A stretch of DNA of 64,000 nt from Ectothiorhodospira magna (GCF_900110965.1 NZ_FOFO01000015.1:19131-83130); one strand, 5' to 3'. Positions 34,711 through 46,148 are shown, counted from the stretch's first letter. Translations and numbers: made by a program. The notes: generated by a model from the letters alone, not told the origin.

Positions 34711-34893
34711 TCCTCAGCCCCCCCAATCAAGGACATCCCTGTCTGCCATAGGCCAGGGATGATCCTGTCCCGTCATTGCGGCAAACATGCCCCGCGCCGC
34801 GCAAGCGGGAGCCGGTTGCTCATAATTTCCCGGGGGAGCGGGCCTCAAGGCCCTGTCGCCGGACCTGTCAAGGTTCTGTTCTGGAGCGTTGAG

Positions 34894-36474
34894 ATGAAGA
34901 AGAATTTCCCGATCACCGGCAGGGAAAGCACCTACGGCGAAAAGGCCAACATTCTCTCCACCACAAATCTCAAGGGCGCCATCACCTACGTTAACGAAGA
35001 TTTTGTCCAGATCAGCGGCTTTGCAGAAGATGAACTGCTGGGCAAAAATCACAACATTGTGCGCCACCCCGAAATGCCCCCGGCAGCCTTTGCCGATTTA
35101 TGGTCCAGCCTCAAGGCGGGGCGAGCCTGGATGGGCATGGTCAAAAATCGCTGTAAAAACGGGGATCATTACTGGGTCAGTGCCTTTGTCATGCCCATCA
35201 AGCACGACGGAGAGATCAAGGAATACCAGTCCGTGCGGACCCGCCCCGCCCGCTATCTGGTGAATCGCGCCACCGATGTTTACGGTCAGTTGATGGCCAA
35301 TACCCCTCCCTTGGCCATGAAACTGCCGATACCTGGGCTGCAATCCCGTCTGCTGGCAGGCACGGTGCTGGTGGGTCTGATGGTATTGATCGGCGCACTC
35401 TGGCTGGGCACGCCACCCACCGTGGCTCTGGTGACCCTGGGGCCGGCGGTCCTGTTGGGCCTGTTGTCAATCGGGTGGCAACTTCATCCCCTGTCGGCTC
35501 TGGGGCAACGATCCCGGGAAGTGGCCGTCAACCCCCTGGGACAATATATCTACACCCAACGCCGGGATGTGCTGGGTGAAATCGAGTTTGCCCTGTGTAT
35601 GCTGCAATCCGAACAGGGCGCTGCGGTGGGCCGGGTGGCCGATGCCGCCGCCCATCTGGCTCGTCAGGCGGATCTCATGGTGGAGACGGTCCAGTCCTCC
35701 ACCGCCCAGATTCTCCGGCAGCAGGCAGAAACCGATCAGGTGGCCACGGCAGTGACCCAAATGGCGGCCAGTGTACAGGAAGTGGCCCGTAACGCCGCCA
35801 GTACTGCCGAGGCGGCGGATCTGGCCGATAGCAACTCCGGCCATGGCCGGCAGGTGGTGGCTGCCACGGGGGAGTCGATTCGGCATCTGGCCGAGGAAGT
35901 CAGCCGGGCAACGGCGGTCATTCAGGAGCTGGAACACAGCAGTGGGGAAATCAGTGCCGTACTGGATGTGATCCGGGGGATTGCCGAACAAACCAATCTG
36001 CTGGCCCTCAACGCGGCCATTGAAGCGGCCCGGGCCGGGGAACATGGCCGGGGTTTTGCGGTGGTGGCTGATGAGGTCCGCAGTCTGGCCAGCCGGACCC
36101 AGAGTTCCACCCAGGAAATTCAGGGCATGATCGAAAAACTCCAGGCGGGCGCCCGGCGGTCGGTCAATGTGATGCGCGAGAGTCTTGAGCAGGCAGAAAA
36201 AAGCAGTCATCAAGCCCAGGAAGCGGCAACATCTCTGGATGCCATTAGCCGTGATGTGAAATCGATCACTGACATGAGTACCCAGATTGCTACGGCGGTA
36301 AACGAGCAAAGTCTGGTCAGTGAGGAAATCAACCGCAGTATCACCCGCATCCGGGAAGCTGCCGACAGCAATGCCAGGGACAGCCGCAACATCGAAGCAC
36401 TGGCTGTTGGTGTGGCAGGACTGGCCGAGGAACTGCGATTGTTGGCGACTCATTTCTGGGAAAAACCGCGATGA
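34894..36474 (+). CDS. Aer-like PAS chemoreceptor, copy 1
   Basis: This 526-residue energy- or redox-taxis receptor has an N-terminal PAS domain without leading membrane helix ([54 protein letters not shown]), as in FAD-binding Aer. It then has a pair of transmembrane helices at about 160-205 and a cytoplasmic signalling domain with [20 protein letters not shown] at the tip. The start ATG has TGGAGCG upstream; 45 earlier open codons lack similarity. Its stop overlaps the start of an adjacent paralogue of the same length (ATGA), a tandem duplication. Confidence 0.92.
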   Translation: MKKNFPITGRESTYGEKANILSTTNLKGAITYVNEDFVQISGFAEDELLGKNHNIVRHPEMPPAAFADLWSSLKAGRAWMGMVKNRCKNGDHYWVSAFVMPIKHDGEIKEYQSVRTRPARYLVNRATDVYGQLMANTPPLAMKLPIPGLQSRLLAGTVLVGLMVLIGALWLGTPPTVALVTLGPAVLLGLLSIGWQLHPLSALGQRSREVAVNPLGQYIYTQRRDVLGEIEFALCMLQSEQGAAVGRVADAAAHLARQADLMVETVQSSTAQILRQQAETDQVATAVTQMAASVQEVARNAASTAEAADLADSNSGHGRQVVAATGESIRHLAEEVSRATAVIQELEHSSGEISAVLDVIRGIAEQTNLLALNAAIEAARAGEHGRGFAVVADEVRSLASRTQSSTQEIQGMIEKLQAGARRSVNVMRESLEQAEKSSHQAQEAATSLDAISRDVKSITDMSTQIATAVNEQSLVSEEINRSITRIREAADSNARDSRNIEALAVGVAGLAEELRLLATHFWEKPR

Positions 36475-38051
36475 AAAAAAATTTACCGGTCACCGGCAAG
36501 GAAAAGACCTTTTCCAGTCAGGTCAACATTCTGTCTACCACGGATCTCAAGGGCATCATCACCGATGTCAATGATGATTTCATCGAGATCAGCGGCTATA
36601 CCGAAGCCGAATTGCTCAACAAGAACCATAATATCCTGCGCCATCCAGACATGCCGCCGGCAGCCTTCCAGAATCTGTGGGATAGCCTCAAGGCCGGCAA
36701 GAGCTGGATGGGACTGGTCAAGAACCGCTGCAAGAACGGGGACCATTACTGGGTCAATGCCTATGTGACCCCGATCCAACGGGAAGGGAAGGTGGTGGAA
36801 TATCAATCGGTACGGACCCGCCCCAGCCGGGAACTGATCAACCGGGCCGAAACCCTCTACGCTAAAGTCATGGCCGGAAATCTGCCGTTGGCCCTGAAAC
36901 TGCCCCTGCCGGGTGTGCGGGAGCGGCTGCTGATACTCATCATCGGGGCCGGCCTGACGGGTATGGGGCTGGGGTTCTGGCTGGGGGGGAGCGGATGGCA
37001 GGTGGCATTGCCTGGGCTGGGTTTTATCCTCCTGGCCAGCGCCTGGACCTGGTTTAGTCTGGCCCCCCTGATCCGTCTGCGCAACCGGACCCGGAAAGTG
37101 GTTCATAACCCCCTGTGCCAATTTGTATACACCGGACGCACGGACGAGTACGGAGAAATTGATTTTGCATTGCGGATGCTCTCTGCCGAGACCGGAGCGG
37201 CAGTGGGCCGGGTGGCCGAAGCAGCCAAGCGACTGGCCGGACAGATTCAGGAGATGGTGGCCAGTGTGGAGAAGTCCCGCCGGGAGATTTTGGCCCAGCA
37301 GGCCGAAACAGAACAGGTGGCCACCGCAGTGAATCAGATGAGCGCCAGCGTACACGAAGTGGCCCTCAGTGCCGGGCATACCGCCACTGCGGCGGAACAT
37401 GCCGACAACGGTGCCAGTGCGGGGCGCCAGGTGGTGGTGGACACCGGAAAAGCCATCGGCCACCTGGCTCGGGAAGTGGATCAGGCCACCCAACTGATCC
37501 ACGAACTGCAGACCCACAGTGACGAAATCAGCACCGTGGTGGAGGTGATTCAAGGGATTGCCGAGCAGACCAACTTGCTGGCCCTGAACGCGGCCATCGA
37601 GGCGGCCAGGGCAGGGGAGGAGGGTCGAGGATTTGCCGTGGTGGCCGATGAGGTCCGCAACCTGGCCTCCCGGACCCAGAAGTCCACCCGTGAAATCCAG
37701 GCCATGATCGAAAAACTGCAGGCAGGTGCCCAGTCGTCGGTGCAGGTGATGGGACAAAGCCGGGAACAGGCGGAGCGGTGCGTGACCCAGGCCGAGGAGG
37801 CTGCTGAATCCCTGGAATCCATCACCCGCAGTGTGGGCGCCATCACCGAGATGAGCATCCAGATTGCCACCGCCGTCAACCAGCAGAGCACGGTGAGCGA
37901 AGACATCAACCGCAGTGTCACCCAGATCCGCCATAGTTCCGAGGATAATGCAGATGCCATCCTCAAGATCGAACAGGCCGCCGGTGAGCTGGCAAAGCTG
38001 TCACAACATCTGGAACTGCTGGCGCAGCAGTTCTGGGACCGGATTCACTGA
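36471..38051 (+). CDS. Aer-like PAS chemoreceptor, copy 2
   Basis: This is a second 526-residue PAS chemoreceptor, colinear with copy 1 throughout: PAS ([40 protein letters not shown]), two membrane helices at about 155-200, and a signalling hairpin with [20 protein letters not shown]. The PAS core is nearly identical between the copies, while the membrane segments differ more, suggesting a duplication followed by some divergence or gene conversion. It overlaps copy 1 by four bases, so both are made from one message. It converges with the RuBisCO-like gene with a 7-base overlap. Confidence 0.92.
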   Translation: MKKNLPVTGKEKTFSSQVNILSTTDLKGIITDVNDDFIEISGYTEAELLNKNHNILRHPDMPPAAFQNLWDSLKAGKSWMGLVKNRCKNGDHYWVNAYVTPIQREGKVVEYQSVRTRPSRELINRAETLYAKVMAGNLPLALKLPLPGVRERLLILIIGAGLTGMGLGFWLGGSGWQVALPGLGFILLASAWTWFSLAPLIRLRNRTRKVVHNPLCQFVYTGRTDEYGEIDFALRMLSAETGAAVGRVAEAAKRLAGQIQEMVASVEKSRREILAQQAETEQVATAVNQMSASVHEVALSAGHTATAAEHADNGASAGRQVVVDTGKAIGHLAREVDQATQLIHELQTHSDEISTVVEVIQGIAEQTNLLALNAAIEAARAGEEGRGFAVVADEVRNLASRTQKSTREIQAMIEKLQAGAQSSVQVMGQSREQAERCVTQAEEAAESLESITRSVGAITEMSIQIATAVNQQSTVSEDINRSVTQIRHSSEDNADAILKIEQAAGELAKLSQHLELLAQQFWDRIH

Positions 38052-39337
38052 AACTGCTCAAGGGCACGGGCCAACTCCGGGTATTGCCGAGCCTGTTCTG
38101 CCACCGGCACCCCCCGGGCCAGAGCATCCCAGGCCTGCCGGATACTGGCGGCACCACCGCGAGGCCCCATGGCATGGCCGAATACCCCCCGTCCTGGCAC
38201 GAAACCAAAATCCACACTGCCCACTTTTTCATACACCCGCTGCAGGGTAGCGGCGGAGTCGCTGCCGCCTGGGACCGGTAGACAGGGCTTGATGGGGCCC
38301 ATATCTTCCAGACAGGCGCGGACATTGGCCATGACTTCCTCGTCACTGGTCATCATCCGGGGGCCGAAACCGGGCATGATCACCGAGTCATAGCCAGCCA
38401 GCCGCTGCAGCCGGGTGATGACCCGGGAATGGATACCGTAGTGGGGCAGGCGGCTGAAAGCGGCAATAAAGGGAAAATGCCCAAACAGGGGGACCTGGGT
38501 GTGTTTGCGCAGCATCCGCACTGCGGACAGTCCCACCGGCATGGCGTTCACCAGCAGGGCATTGGCCCCCCGCTCCACGGCAATGTCGTGAAGCTCGGTC
38601 AGACGGTCTACCTCATCGGTGATATTGGCCATGTACATCTTGGGGGTGCCGGTGGCCTGTTCCGCCTGGCGCCGGGCCTCACCCAGATGGCGACAGCGCG
38701 CCTCCAGGGGGGACCAATCCGGGTCTGCCAGCATCTCGTCATCCTTGGCAATGTCCAGCCCCCCCATCCAGGCTTCACTGGCAATGGCTGAGAACGCTTC
38801 GGGGGGCAGACCGATATTGGGTTTGATGACCCCCAAAAAAATAGGACGGTCATGGGCATTGAGCAGGTCACGCAGTCCCTGTACCCCGAACCTTGGCCCC
38901 TGAAAAGCACTGAGAAACACCTGGGGGAACTGAATATCCATCAACTTGATCAGTGGGATGCCGGGGGTGAAGAACGGGCCTTCACCGCAGACTGCCGACA
39001 GCAGATTGGGAATACGGGGACCGAAGTTTTCGTGGGGATGGGCAATGCGTACCCGACAGGCGAAAATCCGTCCCTCGGCAGCCTGGGTGACCGGGTAACT
39101 CAGGGCTTCCCGTTCTTCCAGTACCTCCATCCCGATGACCTTGGCAGCGAACCGGGGACGCAGATCCTCATCCACATCCACCCGCTTCCACTGGGCGGTA
39201 GACTGTTCGCTACACAGATGGGCCATCGCTAGGCGCGGGTCGCCCACACATTCCAGTGTGTAGTCCAGGATCAGGTAACGGTCCAGATCCAGGGTGGCGG
39301 GATCGGCAAAGAAACCTTCAATGTCGGCGGGCTGCAT
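38045..39337 (-). CDS. RuBisCO-like protein (form IV, probably IV-Photo)
   Basis: This 430-residue protein has the fold of the RuBisCO large subunit. The carbamylated-Lys/metal motif is kept ([12 protein letters not shown]; Lys198, Asp200, Glu201), and Lys172 of [10 protein letters not shown] matches the first active-site Lys, but the second Lys of the KPK motif is Asn. Loop 6 reads [14 protein letters not shown] with no Lys334 equivalent, and the phosphate-binding Ser is replaced in [11 protein letters not shown]. It therefore should enolise a substrate but not fix CO2. Form IV-Photo proteins occur in purple and green sulfur bacteria, where loss in Chlorobaculum upsets sulfur metabolism. It follows yjbQ by 5 bases and is near sulfide:quinone oxidoreductase. 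Confidence 0.9.
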   Translation of the reverse strand: MQPADIEGFFADPATLDLDRYLILDYTLECVGDPRLAMAHLCSEQSTAQWKRVDVDEDLRPRFAAKVIGMEVLEEREALSYPVTQAAEGRIFACRVRIAHPHENFGPRIPNLLSAVCGEGPFFTPGIPLIKLMDIQFPQVFLSAFQGPRFGVQGLRDLLNAHDRPIFLGVIKPNIGLPPEAFSAIASEAWMGGLDIAKDDEMLADPDWSPLEARCRHLGEARRQAEQATGTPKMYMANITDEVDRLTELHDIAVERGANALLVNAMPVGLSAVRMLRKHTQVPLFGHFPFIAAFSRLPHYGIHSRVITRLQRLAGYDSVIMPGFGPRMMTSDEEVMANVRACLEDMGPIKPCLPVPGGSDSAATLQRVYEKVGSVDFGFVPGRGVFGHAMGPRGGAASIRQAWDALARGVPVAEQARQYPELARALEQFQ

Positions 39338-39342
39338 CGGTT

Positions 39343-39771
39343 TTATTCGGTTCCCATGAAATGTACGGTCAGATGGCGCTCGGGACGAGGGCCATCCAGC
39401 TCAATGAAGAAGATGGATTGCCAGGTCCCCAGAACCAGCCCACCGTCCACGATGGGGATGGTCTCGGAGGCGTTCATGAACAATCCCATCAGGTGTGCAT
39501 GGGCATTGTCCCGGCCATCCACGGGGTTTTCGTTGTGAAGATAGTCACCGTCCCGGGGCACCAGGCGCTTGAGGTGCGTGAGCATATCCTGTTGCAGCAT
39601 GGGTTCCTGCTCGTTGAGATTCACGCAGGCGGTGGTATGACGGGAGATGACGGTGCAAAGCCCATTACGGATGCCGCTGGCGGCGAACAGGTCCTTGACC
39701 TGCTGGGTGACATCGATGATCTGGATGGGGGCCTGGGTGGCCAGGGGAATGTGGTGATGTGAGATCTTCAT
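39343..39771 (-). CDS. yjbQ: YjbQ / UPF0047 family protein
   Basis: This small 142-residue protein of the UPF0047 family has the three conserved His in [24 protein letters not shown] and the C-terminal [10 protein letters not shown]. Members have weak thiamin-phosphate synthase activity, but the true role is uncertain. It has Glu in NLNEQEP, matching the family's metal-binding region. It is the upstream partner of the RuBisCO-like gene with a 5-base gap, so the two are almost certainly cotranscribed. That pairing is the best clue to a role, and I know of no established function for it. Confidence 0.88.
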   Translation of the reverse strand: MKISHHHIPLATQAPIQIIDVTQQVKDLFAASGIRNGLCTVISRHTTACVNLNEQEPMLQQDMLTHLKRLVPRDGDYLHNENPVDGRDNAHAHLMGLFMNASETIPIVDGGLVLGTWQSIFFIELDGPRPERHLTVHFMGTE

Positions 39772-39844
39772 CGTCAGCGGCCAGCATCTCGGTCTCGGTC
39801 GGGATGCTGAAGCCTAACCCGACCGAGGCGAGATATCCAGCGGC

Positions 39845-40294
39845 TCAGTCTGCGACTTTTTCCGTCATCGCAGGCTGGGGAGGGGCCTTGGGTGGAGTGG
39901 GTGTTTCAGTCCGGGTTGCCTGGCCGGTGTTATCGGGCCGAGGCCTGGAACGAATTCCCAGCAGATTCAAGATGAAGGGAAAGGCCAGGATTGCAAACAG
40001 GGCACCAAAGCCGATACTGGCACCGATCAGGGCCAGATAGTCGATACCCGACAGGGCTGCCCAACTGGATTTGGTGATGGTCGGCAGGGTGATCATGGAC
40101 AATATGAAAATGAAAACACCAAAGCCTATGGTGACATAGGCCGGCAGAACCCAGCAGGTTCTACAGCCTGTGGAGCGCTTGAGGAAATAGAAGGTCAGTG
40201 CAAAGTCCAGCAGCAGAAACAGCCCGATAAACCACAGCCAGCCCCGAAAGAACTCCAGGACCACTGCCAATAATCCCATGATTGAAAATGCCAT
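39845..40294 (-). CDS. Small membrane protein next to sulfide:quinone oxidoreductase
   Basis: This 149-residue protein has four hydrophobic segments (about 3-18, 20-38, 50-72, 82-108) and a Pro/Thr-rich polar tail (TETPTPPKAPPQPAMTEKV). A Cys pair in STGCRTCWVLPAY lies between helices 2 and 3. I do not recognise a family. The start ATG has GAGAGGAG at good distance, and TTG two codons earlier is an alternative. It follows the oxidoreductase gene by 60 bases on the same strand and could be a membrane partner or quinone-side anchor for it; that is inference from position. Confidence 0.65.
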   Translation of the reverse strand: MAFSIMGLLAVVLEFFRGWLWFIGLFLLLDFALTFYFLKRSTGCRTCWVLPAYVTIGFGVFIFILSMITLPTITKSSWAALSGIDYLALIGASIGFGALFAILAFPFILNLLGIRSRPRPDNTGQATRTETPTPPKAPPQPAMTEKVAD

Positions 40295-40354
40295 TACCAA
40301 CTCCTCTCAACTTTCACAATGTATTCAGGGACATAAAACATCCGGCATACCCGG

Positions 40355-41725
40355 TCAGATGCGTCCCCGAAGCATGGCCTTGTAGGCCGCCAGTAGCAGC
40401 CGATCCTTCATGACCCAGGGCACCCAATGCTCCTGATAGGGGCTGATGAAGGGGAAAGAGGGCTTCATGTTCAGGTCATAATCAAATTCCACCAAAATGG
40501 CCTGGCCCAGTTCGGTAATCAGCGGGCAGGAGGTATAGCCATCGTAAGCCGCTGTAGGGGTGGCGCCCTGAATGATCTGGATCATGTTTTCCACCGCCAC
40601 CGGCACCTGGGCCTTGACACTGGCGGCTGTCTTGCCAACTGGCACGCCATTCACGTCACCGGCACCAAAAACATTGGGATAGCGGGTGTGCTGCAGGGTG
40701 AAACGGTCCACTTCCAGCCAGCCGCGAAAGGGGGCTTCCTGAGCCGCCAATGGGCTGTAGCGCAAGGCATCAGGGGCACTCATGGGCGGCACCACATGGA
40801 TAAAGTCATAATCCAGGGTTTCATCTCCCAGGGGCGTCTTGAAAGTGGCGGTCTTGCGGTCCGGGTCGATGGCCTTGAGGGGGTGATCCCAGTGAATATG
40901 GATGTCTCGCTGAGGCAGGTTTCGACGCAGGAAGTCTTCGGTATGGGGCTGGGAGAACAGGCTGGTGCCAGGGGGCAGGTAGTGCATCTCGGCCCGGTCA
41001 CGGGTGCCCCGTTCCTTCATTCGGCTTTCCGTGAGCATGGTGACCTTGAGGGGAGCGCCAGCACATTTCATGTCCCCCGGTGGCCGGGTAAACAGGCCGA
41101 TGCCCCCTTCATTGACAAAGTGATCCACGGCCTGCCAGGTGCGTTCCGCCAGCTCCGGCCTGTCGTAAACACAGCCCACCCCCCGATGGCCGATCAGGTT
41201 TTCCGACATGCCCTCGATGACGCTGTAGTTCACCTGTACCCCGGTGGCCACCATCAGGAAATCGTACTCAATCACCTGGCCGGTTTCAGTGACCACCCGG
41301 TTATTGTCCGGGTCATATTCAATCACCATGTCGTGAACCCAGTTGACACTGGAGGGTACATAGCGCCGGTTCCGGTCCAGAAGCTTCTCTGTCTGCCAGA
41401 CGCCGGTACCCACCAGGGTTAGCCCAGGCTGGTAGTAATGGTCCTGTCGCCGGTCGATCAGGATAACATCTGCCCCATCCAGTTCCCGGGCCAGGCGGGT
41501 GGCGCAAGACAGGCCCGCGGCCCCGGCACCGACAATGACAATGCGGGCGTTGGTGGATACTGCCCGTGCCGGTGGACTGTGCAGCAGGCTGCCGGTCCCG
41601 GCGGCTGCACCCGCCAGCAGGGCGCCACCACTGGATAATTTGAGAAAGTCTCGCCGCGACAGACCCGCCCCCTTCAAGGCCCGGTCAACCGCGTCTTTTA
41701 CCCGCTTGTCGTCTTGGCTGCTCAT
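40355..41725 (-). CDS. sqr: Sulfide:quinone oxidoreductase, Tat-exported
   Basis: This 456-residue flavoprotein oxidises sulfide and passes electrons to quinone. It opens with a twin-arginine signal (SRRDFLKLSSGGALLAGAAA, cleaved near PPARA), so it acts in the periplasm at the membrane. The FAD fold shows IVIVGAGAAGLSCATRLA and the second dinucleotide region NVFGAGDVNGVPVGKTAASV. Candidate redox Cys are in RGVGCVYDR, GDMKCAGAP and GYTSCPLIT; the last matches a motif common to these enzymes. The C-terminal amphipathic stretch (WVPWVMKDRLLLAAYKAM) is suited to membrane attachment. A flavocytochrome c-type role is possible, but no cytochrome gene is adjacent. A small membrane protein gene follows. 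Confidence 0.87.
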   Translation of the reverse strand: MSSQDDKRVKDAVDRALKGAGLSRRDFLKLSSGGALLAGAAAGTGSLLHSPPARAVSTNARIVIVGAGAAGLSCATRLARELDGADVILIDRRQDHYYQPGLTLVGTGVWQTEKLLDRNRRYVPSSVNWVHDMVIEYDPDNNRVVTETGQVIEYDFLMVATGVQVNYSVIEGMSENLIGHRGVGCVYDRPELAERTWQAVDHFVNEGGIGLFTRPPGDMKCAGAPLKVTMLTESRMKERGTRDRAEMHYLPPGTSLFSQPHTEDFLRRNLPQRDIHIHWDHPLKAIDPDRKTATFKTPLGDETLDYDFIHVVPPMSAPDALRYSPLAAQEAPFRGWLEVDRFTLQHTRYPNVFGAGDVNGVPVGKTAASVKAQVPVAVENMIQIIQGATPTAAYDGYTSCPLITELGQAILVEFDYDLNMKPSFPFISPYQEHWVPWVMKDRLLLAAYKAMLRGRI

Positions 41726-41959
41726 CGTTCTATGTCTCCATTCCTGCAGGTGGCCAATCCCGCCGCACCTGATGGCCAGTGGGTAGGCTGGTGATTCGAC
41801 TGAGTCGGTGTTTTTTTCAAATAGATTATAAGTATATTAGCATGTTGCCTGCACGTTAAACCCCACAAACCGTTACAATGCGGCCTCAAACCCGGCAGCA
41901 CAGTCCCTCACCCTCGGCAACACTCGTGTTTTGGCCGTTTTTCGTGGAAATAATTGTTT

Positions 41960-42715
41960 ATGAATGCTCATTCCAGTCCCATTCAGCCCATTGAATTCAA
42001 AGGGCGCATGATCCTGGTGTCCATTCTTCGTCTGCATGATGCAGATCCCCAGCGCTTGCATGATGCCATGGACGCCCGTCTGCGAGAGGCGCCAGACCTG
42101 ATGCGGGATATGCCGTTACTGGTGGATGTGGAACCCCTGGCCGGCACTTTGCCGGAAACCTTGATCCAGGTGGTACAGGAGATCCGTCAACATGGTTTCA
42201 AATTGATCGGACTGCACAGCGGAACAGTGGCCCAGACCATTGCCGAGGGTACCGGATTGCCCGTCATTGTGCTGGGAGGCAAGACAGGGGCAGAAGTGCC
42301 TTTGCGCCATGCCACTCCACGGGAATCCGGGACCGTAGAGACGCCTGCGCCACCACAGGAACAGGCCACTACACTACAATTCCTCCACACCCCCTCGCTG
42401 GTGGTGAATCAACCGGTACGATCCGGTCAACAGGTCTATGCCCGAGGCGGTGACCTGATCGTGCTGGGTACGGTATCAGCCGGCGCAGAACTGCTGGCGG
42501 ACGGACATATTCATGTCTATGGCACCCTGCGGGGCAAGGCTCTGGCGGGTGTACGCGGCTTGGTGGGGGCGCGGATCTTTTGTCGCCGTCTGGATGCAGA
42601 ACTGATATCCATTGCCGGACATTACCGCATTGCAGAGGATATCCTTGACGCCGAGCGCGGTGAGAACCGGCTGGTGACTCTGGCCGGTGAAACCATCAAT
42701 ATTTCTGAAATTTAA
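41960..42715 (+). CDS. minC: Septum-site inhibitor MinC
   Basis: This 251-residue inhibitor of FtsZ polymerisation is placed at the poles by MinD. The N-terminal domain covers about residues 10-105. A Pro-rich linker ([16 protein letters not shown]) leads to the C-terminal beta-helix ([59 protein letters not shown]) that binds MinD. I chose the ATG giving [13 protein letters not shown] two codons earlier is possible. It is first in minCDE, with a 234-base intergenic region upstream in which I see no clear element. Confidence 0.95.
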   Translation: MNAHSSPIQPIEFKGRMILVSILRLHDADPQRLHDAMDARLREAPDLMRDMPLLVDVEPLAGTLPETLIQVVQEIRQHGFKLIGLHSGTVAQTIAEGTGLPVIVLGGKTGAEVPLRHATPRESGTVETPAPPQEQATTLQFLHTPSLVVNQPVRSGQQVYARGGDLIVLGTVSAGAELLADGHIHVYGTLRGKALAGVRGLVGARIFCRRLDAELISIAGHYRIAEDILDAERGENRLVTLAGETINISEI

Positions 42716-42746
42716 GCGCAGAATTCTTCAAGGAGATGCAGGCTAT

Positions 42747-43556
42747 ATGGCACGCATTGTTGTAATTACCTCGGGCAAGGGCGGTGTTGGCAAGACCACC
42801 ACGTCAGCAGCCATGGCCACAGGTCTGGCCCTGGAAGGCCATAAAACGGCTGTGATCGACTTTGATGTGGGGCTGCGCAATCTGGACCTCATCATGGGAT
42901 GCGAGCGAAGGGTGGTCTACGATTTTGTCAATGTCATCAACGGGGATGCCAGTCTCCGCCAGGCTTTGATCAAGGACAAACGTACCGAGAACCTGTTCAT
43001 CCTGCCCGCGTCCCAGACCAGGGATAAAGATGCCCTGACCGAGGAAGGGGTCGGCCAGGTGCTGGATGAATTGAGCCAGGAATTTGACTACATCCTGTGT
43101 GACAGTCCGGCGGGGATCGAGCGGGGCGCCCTGATGGCGGCCTACTTTGCCGACGAGGCGGTGGTGGTCACCAACCCGGAGGTCTCCAGTGTCCGCGACT
43201 CTGACCGCATGTTGGGTATTTTGGCCAGCAAAACCCGCAAGGCAGAGCAGGGAGAAGGCCCCTTGCCATCTCGTCTGTTGCTGACCCGCTATGCTCCAGA
43301 GCGGGTGGACAAGGGAGAAATGCTCAGCGTGGAGGATGTGGTGGAAATCCTTTCCATCGAGATGCTGGGTGTGGTGCCTGAGTCTCAATCGGTACTCAAC
43401 GCCTCCAATGCGGGGATGCCGGTGATTCTGGACAAGGAATCCGATGCCGGCCAGGCTTATTCCGATGCGGTGGCCCGGTTTTTGGGTGAGGAGCGTCCCC
43501 ATCGGTTTCTGACGGCACAGAAAAAGGGAATTTTGGGCCGACTGTTCAAGGGGTAA
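42747..43556 (+). CDS. minD: Septum-site ATPase MinD
   Basis: This 269-residue ParA-family ATPase oscillates on the membrane with MinC and MinE. It has the deviant Walker [15 protein letters not shown] with the signature Lys, [10 protein letters not shown], Walker B-like [14 protein letters not shown], and the C-terminal amphipathic membrane-targeting helix [20 protein letters not shown] precedes the ATG by the right distance. It stands 31 bases after minC and 8 before minE. Confidence 0.97.
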   Translation: MARIVVITSGKGGVGKTTTSAAMATGLALEGHKTAVIDFDVGLRNLDLIMGCERRVVYDFVNVINGDASLRQALIKDKRTENLFILPASQTRDKDALTEEGVGQVLDELSQEFDYILCDSPAGIERGALMAAYFADEAVVVTNPEVSSVRDSDRMLGILASKTRKAEQGEGPLPSRLLLTRYAPERVDKGEMLSVEDVVEILSIEMLGVVPESQSVLNASNAGMPVILDKESDAGQAYSDAVARFLGEERPHRFLTAQKKGILGRLFKG

Positions 43557-43564
43557 CGCGCACC

Positions 43565-43837
43565 ATGAAAGGCATCTTTGATTACTTTCGATCACCACCG
43601 CCGCCCCAAACCAGTGCCAGAATGGCTAAGGAACGTCTGCAGGTGATTGTGGCCAGGGAACGGGGACATCGTGCCGGCCCTGATTATCTGCCTGCCCTGC
43701 ATCGGGAGTTGCTGGAGGTGATCCGCAAGTATGTGCGGGTCAACGACGAATCGGTACAGATGACGTTGGAAAATCAGGGGGATTGCGAGATTCTGGAGGT
43801 GAATATCACCCTGTCGGAGTCAGAACGTCAGCTTTGA
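43565..43837 (+). CDS. minE: Topological specificity factor MinE
   Basis: This 90-residue protein stimulates MinD ATPase and creates the pole-to-pole oscillation. It has the MTS helix region (GIFDYFRS), the MinD-binding segment around [14 protein letters not shown] and the dimerisation domain [20 protein letters not shown]. It overlaps the 3' end of the convergent aat gene by 10 bases. No terminator is visible between them, so antisense read-through is likely. Confidence 0.96.
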   Translation: MKGIFDYFRSPPPPQTSARMAKERLQVIVARERGHRAGPDYLPALHRELLEVIRKYVRVNDESVQMTLENQGDCEILEVNITLSESERQL

Positions 43838-44556
43838 CGGGGCGCCCCGTTCCACACCAGTTCCAGTGCCCAGGGGCCAGGCCGACTGGGTACGGAGCAT
43901 AGCTGCTGCAGGCGGTTGATGAACCGGTGTCGGGACATGGATTCTGCCCCCATGCGGGTGAGGTGATCCGAGGGGGTCTGGCAATCCAGCAAAGGGTAGC
44001 CCCAATGGTTCAGATGCTGACACAGGATCACCAATGCCACCTTGGAGGCATCCGACACCCGGCTGAACATGGATTCGCCAAAAAACACCCGTCCCATGCT
44101 CACCCCGTACAGCCCGCCGACCAAAGTGCCATGGTCCCAGACTTCCACCGAATGGGCATGGCCGGTGTAATGCAGCTGAATGAAGGCCTGCTGCATCCCG
44201 TAGGTGATCCAGGTGCCGTGGACCCCGCGCCGGGGTTCGGCACAGCCCTCCACCACTTGGGCAAAAGCCTGGTCAAAGGTCACCTCAAACCGCTGTTGCC
44301 GCAAAATTCTCGCCAGACTGCGACTGACCTTCACCTGGGCGGGATACAAGACAGTCCGCGGGTCTGGCGACCACCAGAGAATGGGTTGACCGGCCACATA
44401 CCAGGGAAAGATGCCGTGCCGATAGGCATTGAGTAACCGGACCAGACTCAGATCGCCACCGGCAGCCAGCAGACCGTTGGGTTCACGCAGGGCATGTTCC
44501 ACGGCTGGAAAGGGTTCATCACCCTTTCCAGGGTTCAACCAGGTGACGGAAAGCAT
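43828..44556 (-). CDS. aat: Leucyl/phenylalanyl-tRNA--protein transferase
   Basis: This 242-residue enzyme adds Leu or Phe to N-terminal Lys/Arg of proteins, marking them for ClpAP (N-degron pathway). Family marks are [56 protein letters not shown] and [12 protein letters not shown]. The start giving [10 protein letters not shown] is chosen, as the 18 codons before it overlap trxB. It is the second gene of trxB-aat, four bases after trxB. Confidence 0.94.
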   Translation of the reverse strand: MLSVTWLNPGKGDEPFPAVEHALREPNGLLAAGGDLSLVRLLNAYRHGIFPWYVAGQPILWWSPDPRTVLYPAQVKVSRSLARILRQQRFEVTFDQAFAQVVEGCAEPRRGVHGTWITYGMQQAFIQLHYTGHAHSVEVWDHGTLVGGLYGVSMGRVFFGESMFSRVSDASKVALVILCQHLNHWGYPLLDCQTPSDHLTRMGAESMSRHRFINRLQQLCSVPSRPGPWALELVWNGAPRQS

Positions 44557-44560
44557 GGCA

Positions 44561-45553
<993 letters not shown>

Positions 45554-45557
45554 CTAT

Positions 45558-45689
45558 TGACGTCCTCCTCGCCCTGAAGGAATCAGGATGCCTGCGGCGA
45601 GGTTGTCCTCGCTCTTGTATCTGACAGGCGTTGGAACATGGCCAGTGTAGCGGCGCTACGGGAATCTCCACAAGGGAGATTCCCGCGCC
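45558..45689. mobile_element. Possible non-autonomous IS200/IS605-like element or solo ends upstream of trxB
   Basis: TTGACGTCCTCCTCGCCC at 45557-45574 closely resembles the sequence that begins (reverse strand) the right end of many tnpB-carrying IS elements. CCTCGCC pairs with GGCGAGG at 45596-45602 around an inner hairpin CAGG-ATG-CCTG (45584-45594). A second strong hairpin follows: GGGAATCTCC (45660-45669) with GGAGATTCCC (45675-45684), extended by GGCGC/GCGCC across a 3-base bulge. No coding frame lies between. The family assignment is from memory. Confidence 0.45.
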
Positions 45690-45768
45690 GCGCGAAGTGG
45701 TCCAATGGTAGCAAACACCCCCTCTGGGGGGATCAACCCCCCCTTTTCTCCTGAACTGGAATATACCC

Positions 45769-46131
45769 ATGCCGCCGAATCCCAATACTGATCAACCTGT
45801 CCACCATGCCGTGATCGCCTACTTCTGGGCGCCCTGGCATCTGCGCCGGATGCCGAAAACCACCCCGGAAGAGCGGATGGCCCGGGCCATCTGGTGCCGT
45901 GACCACTGCGCTACCCTGGCAGGACGCTGGTTCCTGCTGGGCTTTGCCCTGTGGCTCATGCAAATTTCTCCCCTGGGACTGGTGTTCATCATCGGAGGCT
46001 GGCCGGTGCTGGCCCTGCTGTTTCCGGTGGCCTTCATCGCAGGGGTCAGTCATCTGGTGGCCCAACTGGTGGCCCAGAAAAAAGCCGGACCACCAAAGAT
46101 TGATCCGCCAGTGGACCGGGACCCGGACTGA
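45769..46131 (+). CDS. Small membrane protein of unknown function
   Basis: This 120-residue protein has two strong hydrophobic segments (about 52-70, with ALWLMQISPLGLVFIIGGW continuing, and 78-98) and a polar C-terminus ending PKIDPPVDRDPD. The N-terminal part contains HAVIAYFWAPWHLRRMPKTT. I do not recognise a family. The ribosome site is weak, but no other gene explains this stretch, codon use resembles neighbours, and a hairpin follows 17 bases after the stop. It is convergent with serS. Confidence 0.55.
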   Translation: MPPNPNTDQPVHHAVIAYFWAPWHLRRMPKTTPEERMARAIWCRDHCATLAGRWFLLGFALWLMQISPLGLVFIIGGWPVLALLFPVAFIAGVSHLVAQLVAQKKAGPPKIDPPVDRDPD

Positions 46132-46148
46132 ACGACTAAAAAATCCTT

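Noticed and set aside
45769..46131. Minus-strand frame 45733-46176 (147 codons) as the real gene here
   Set aside because: The frame is low-complexity and polar without features, whereas the plus-strand frame encodes a plausible two-helix membrane protein.
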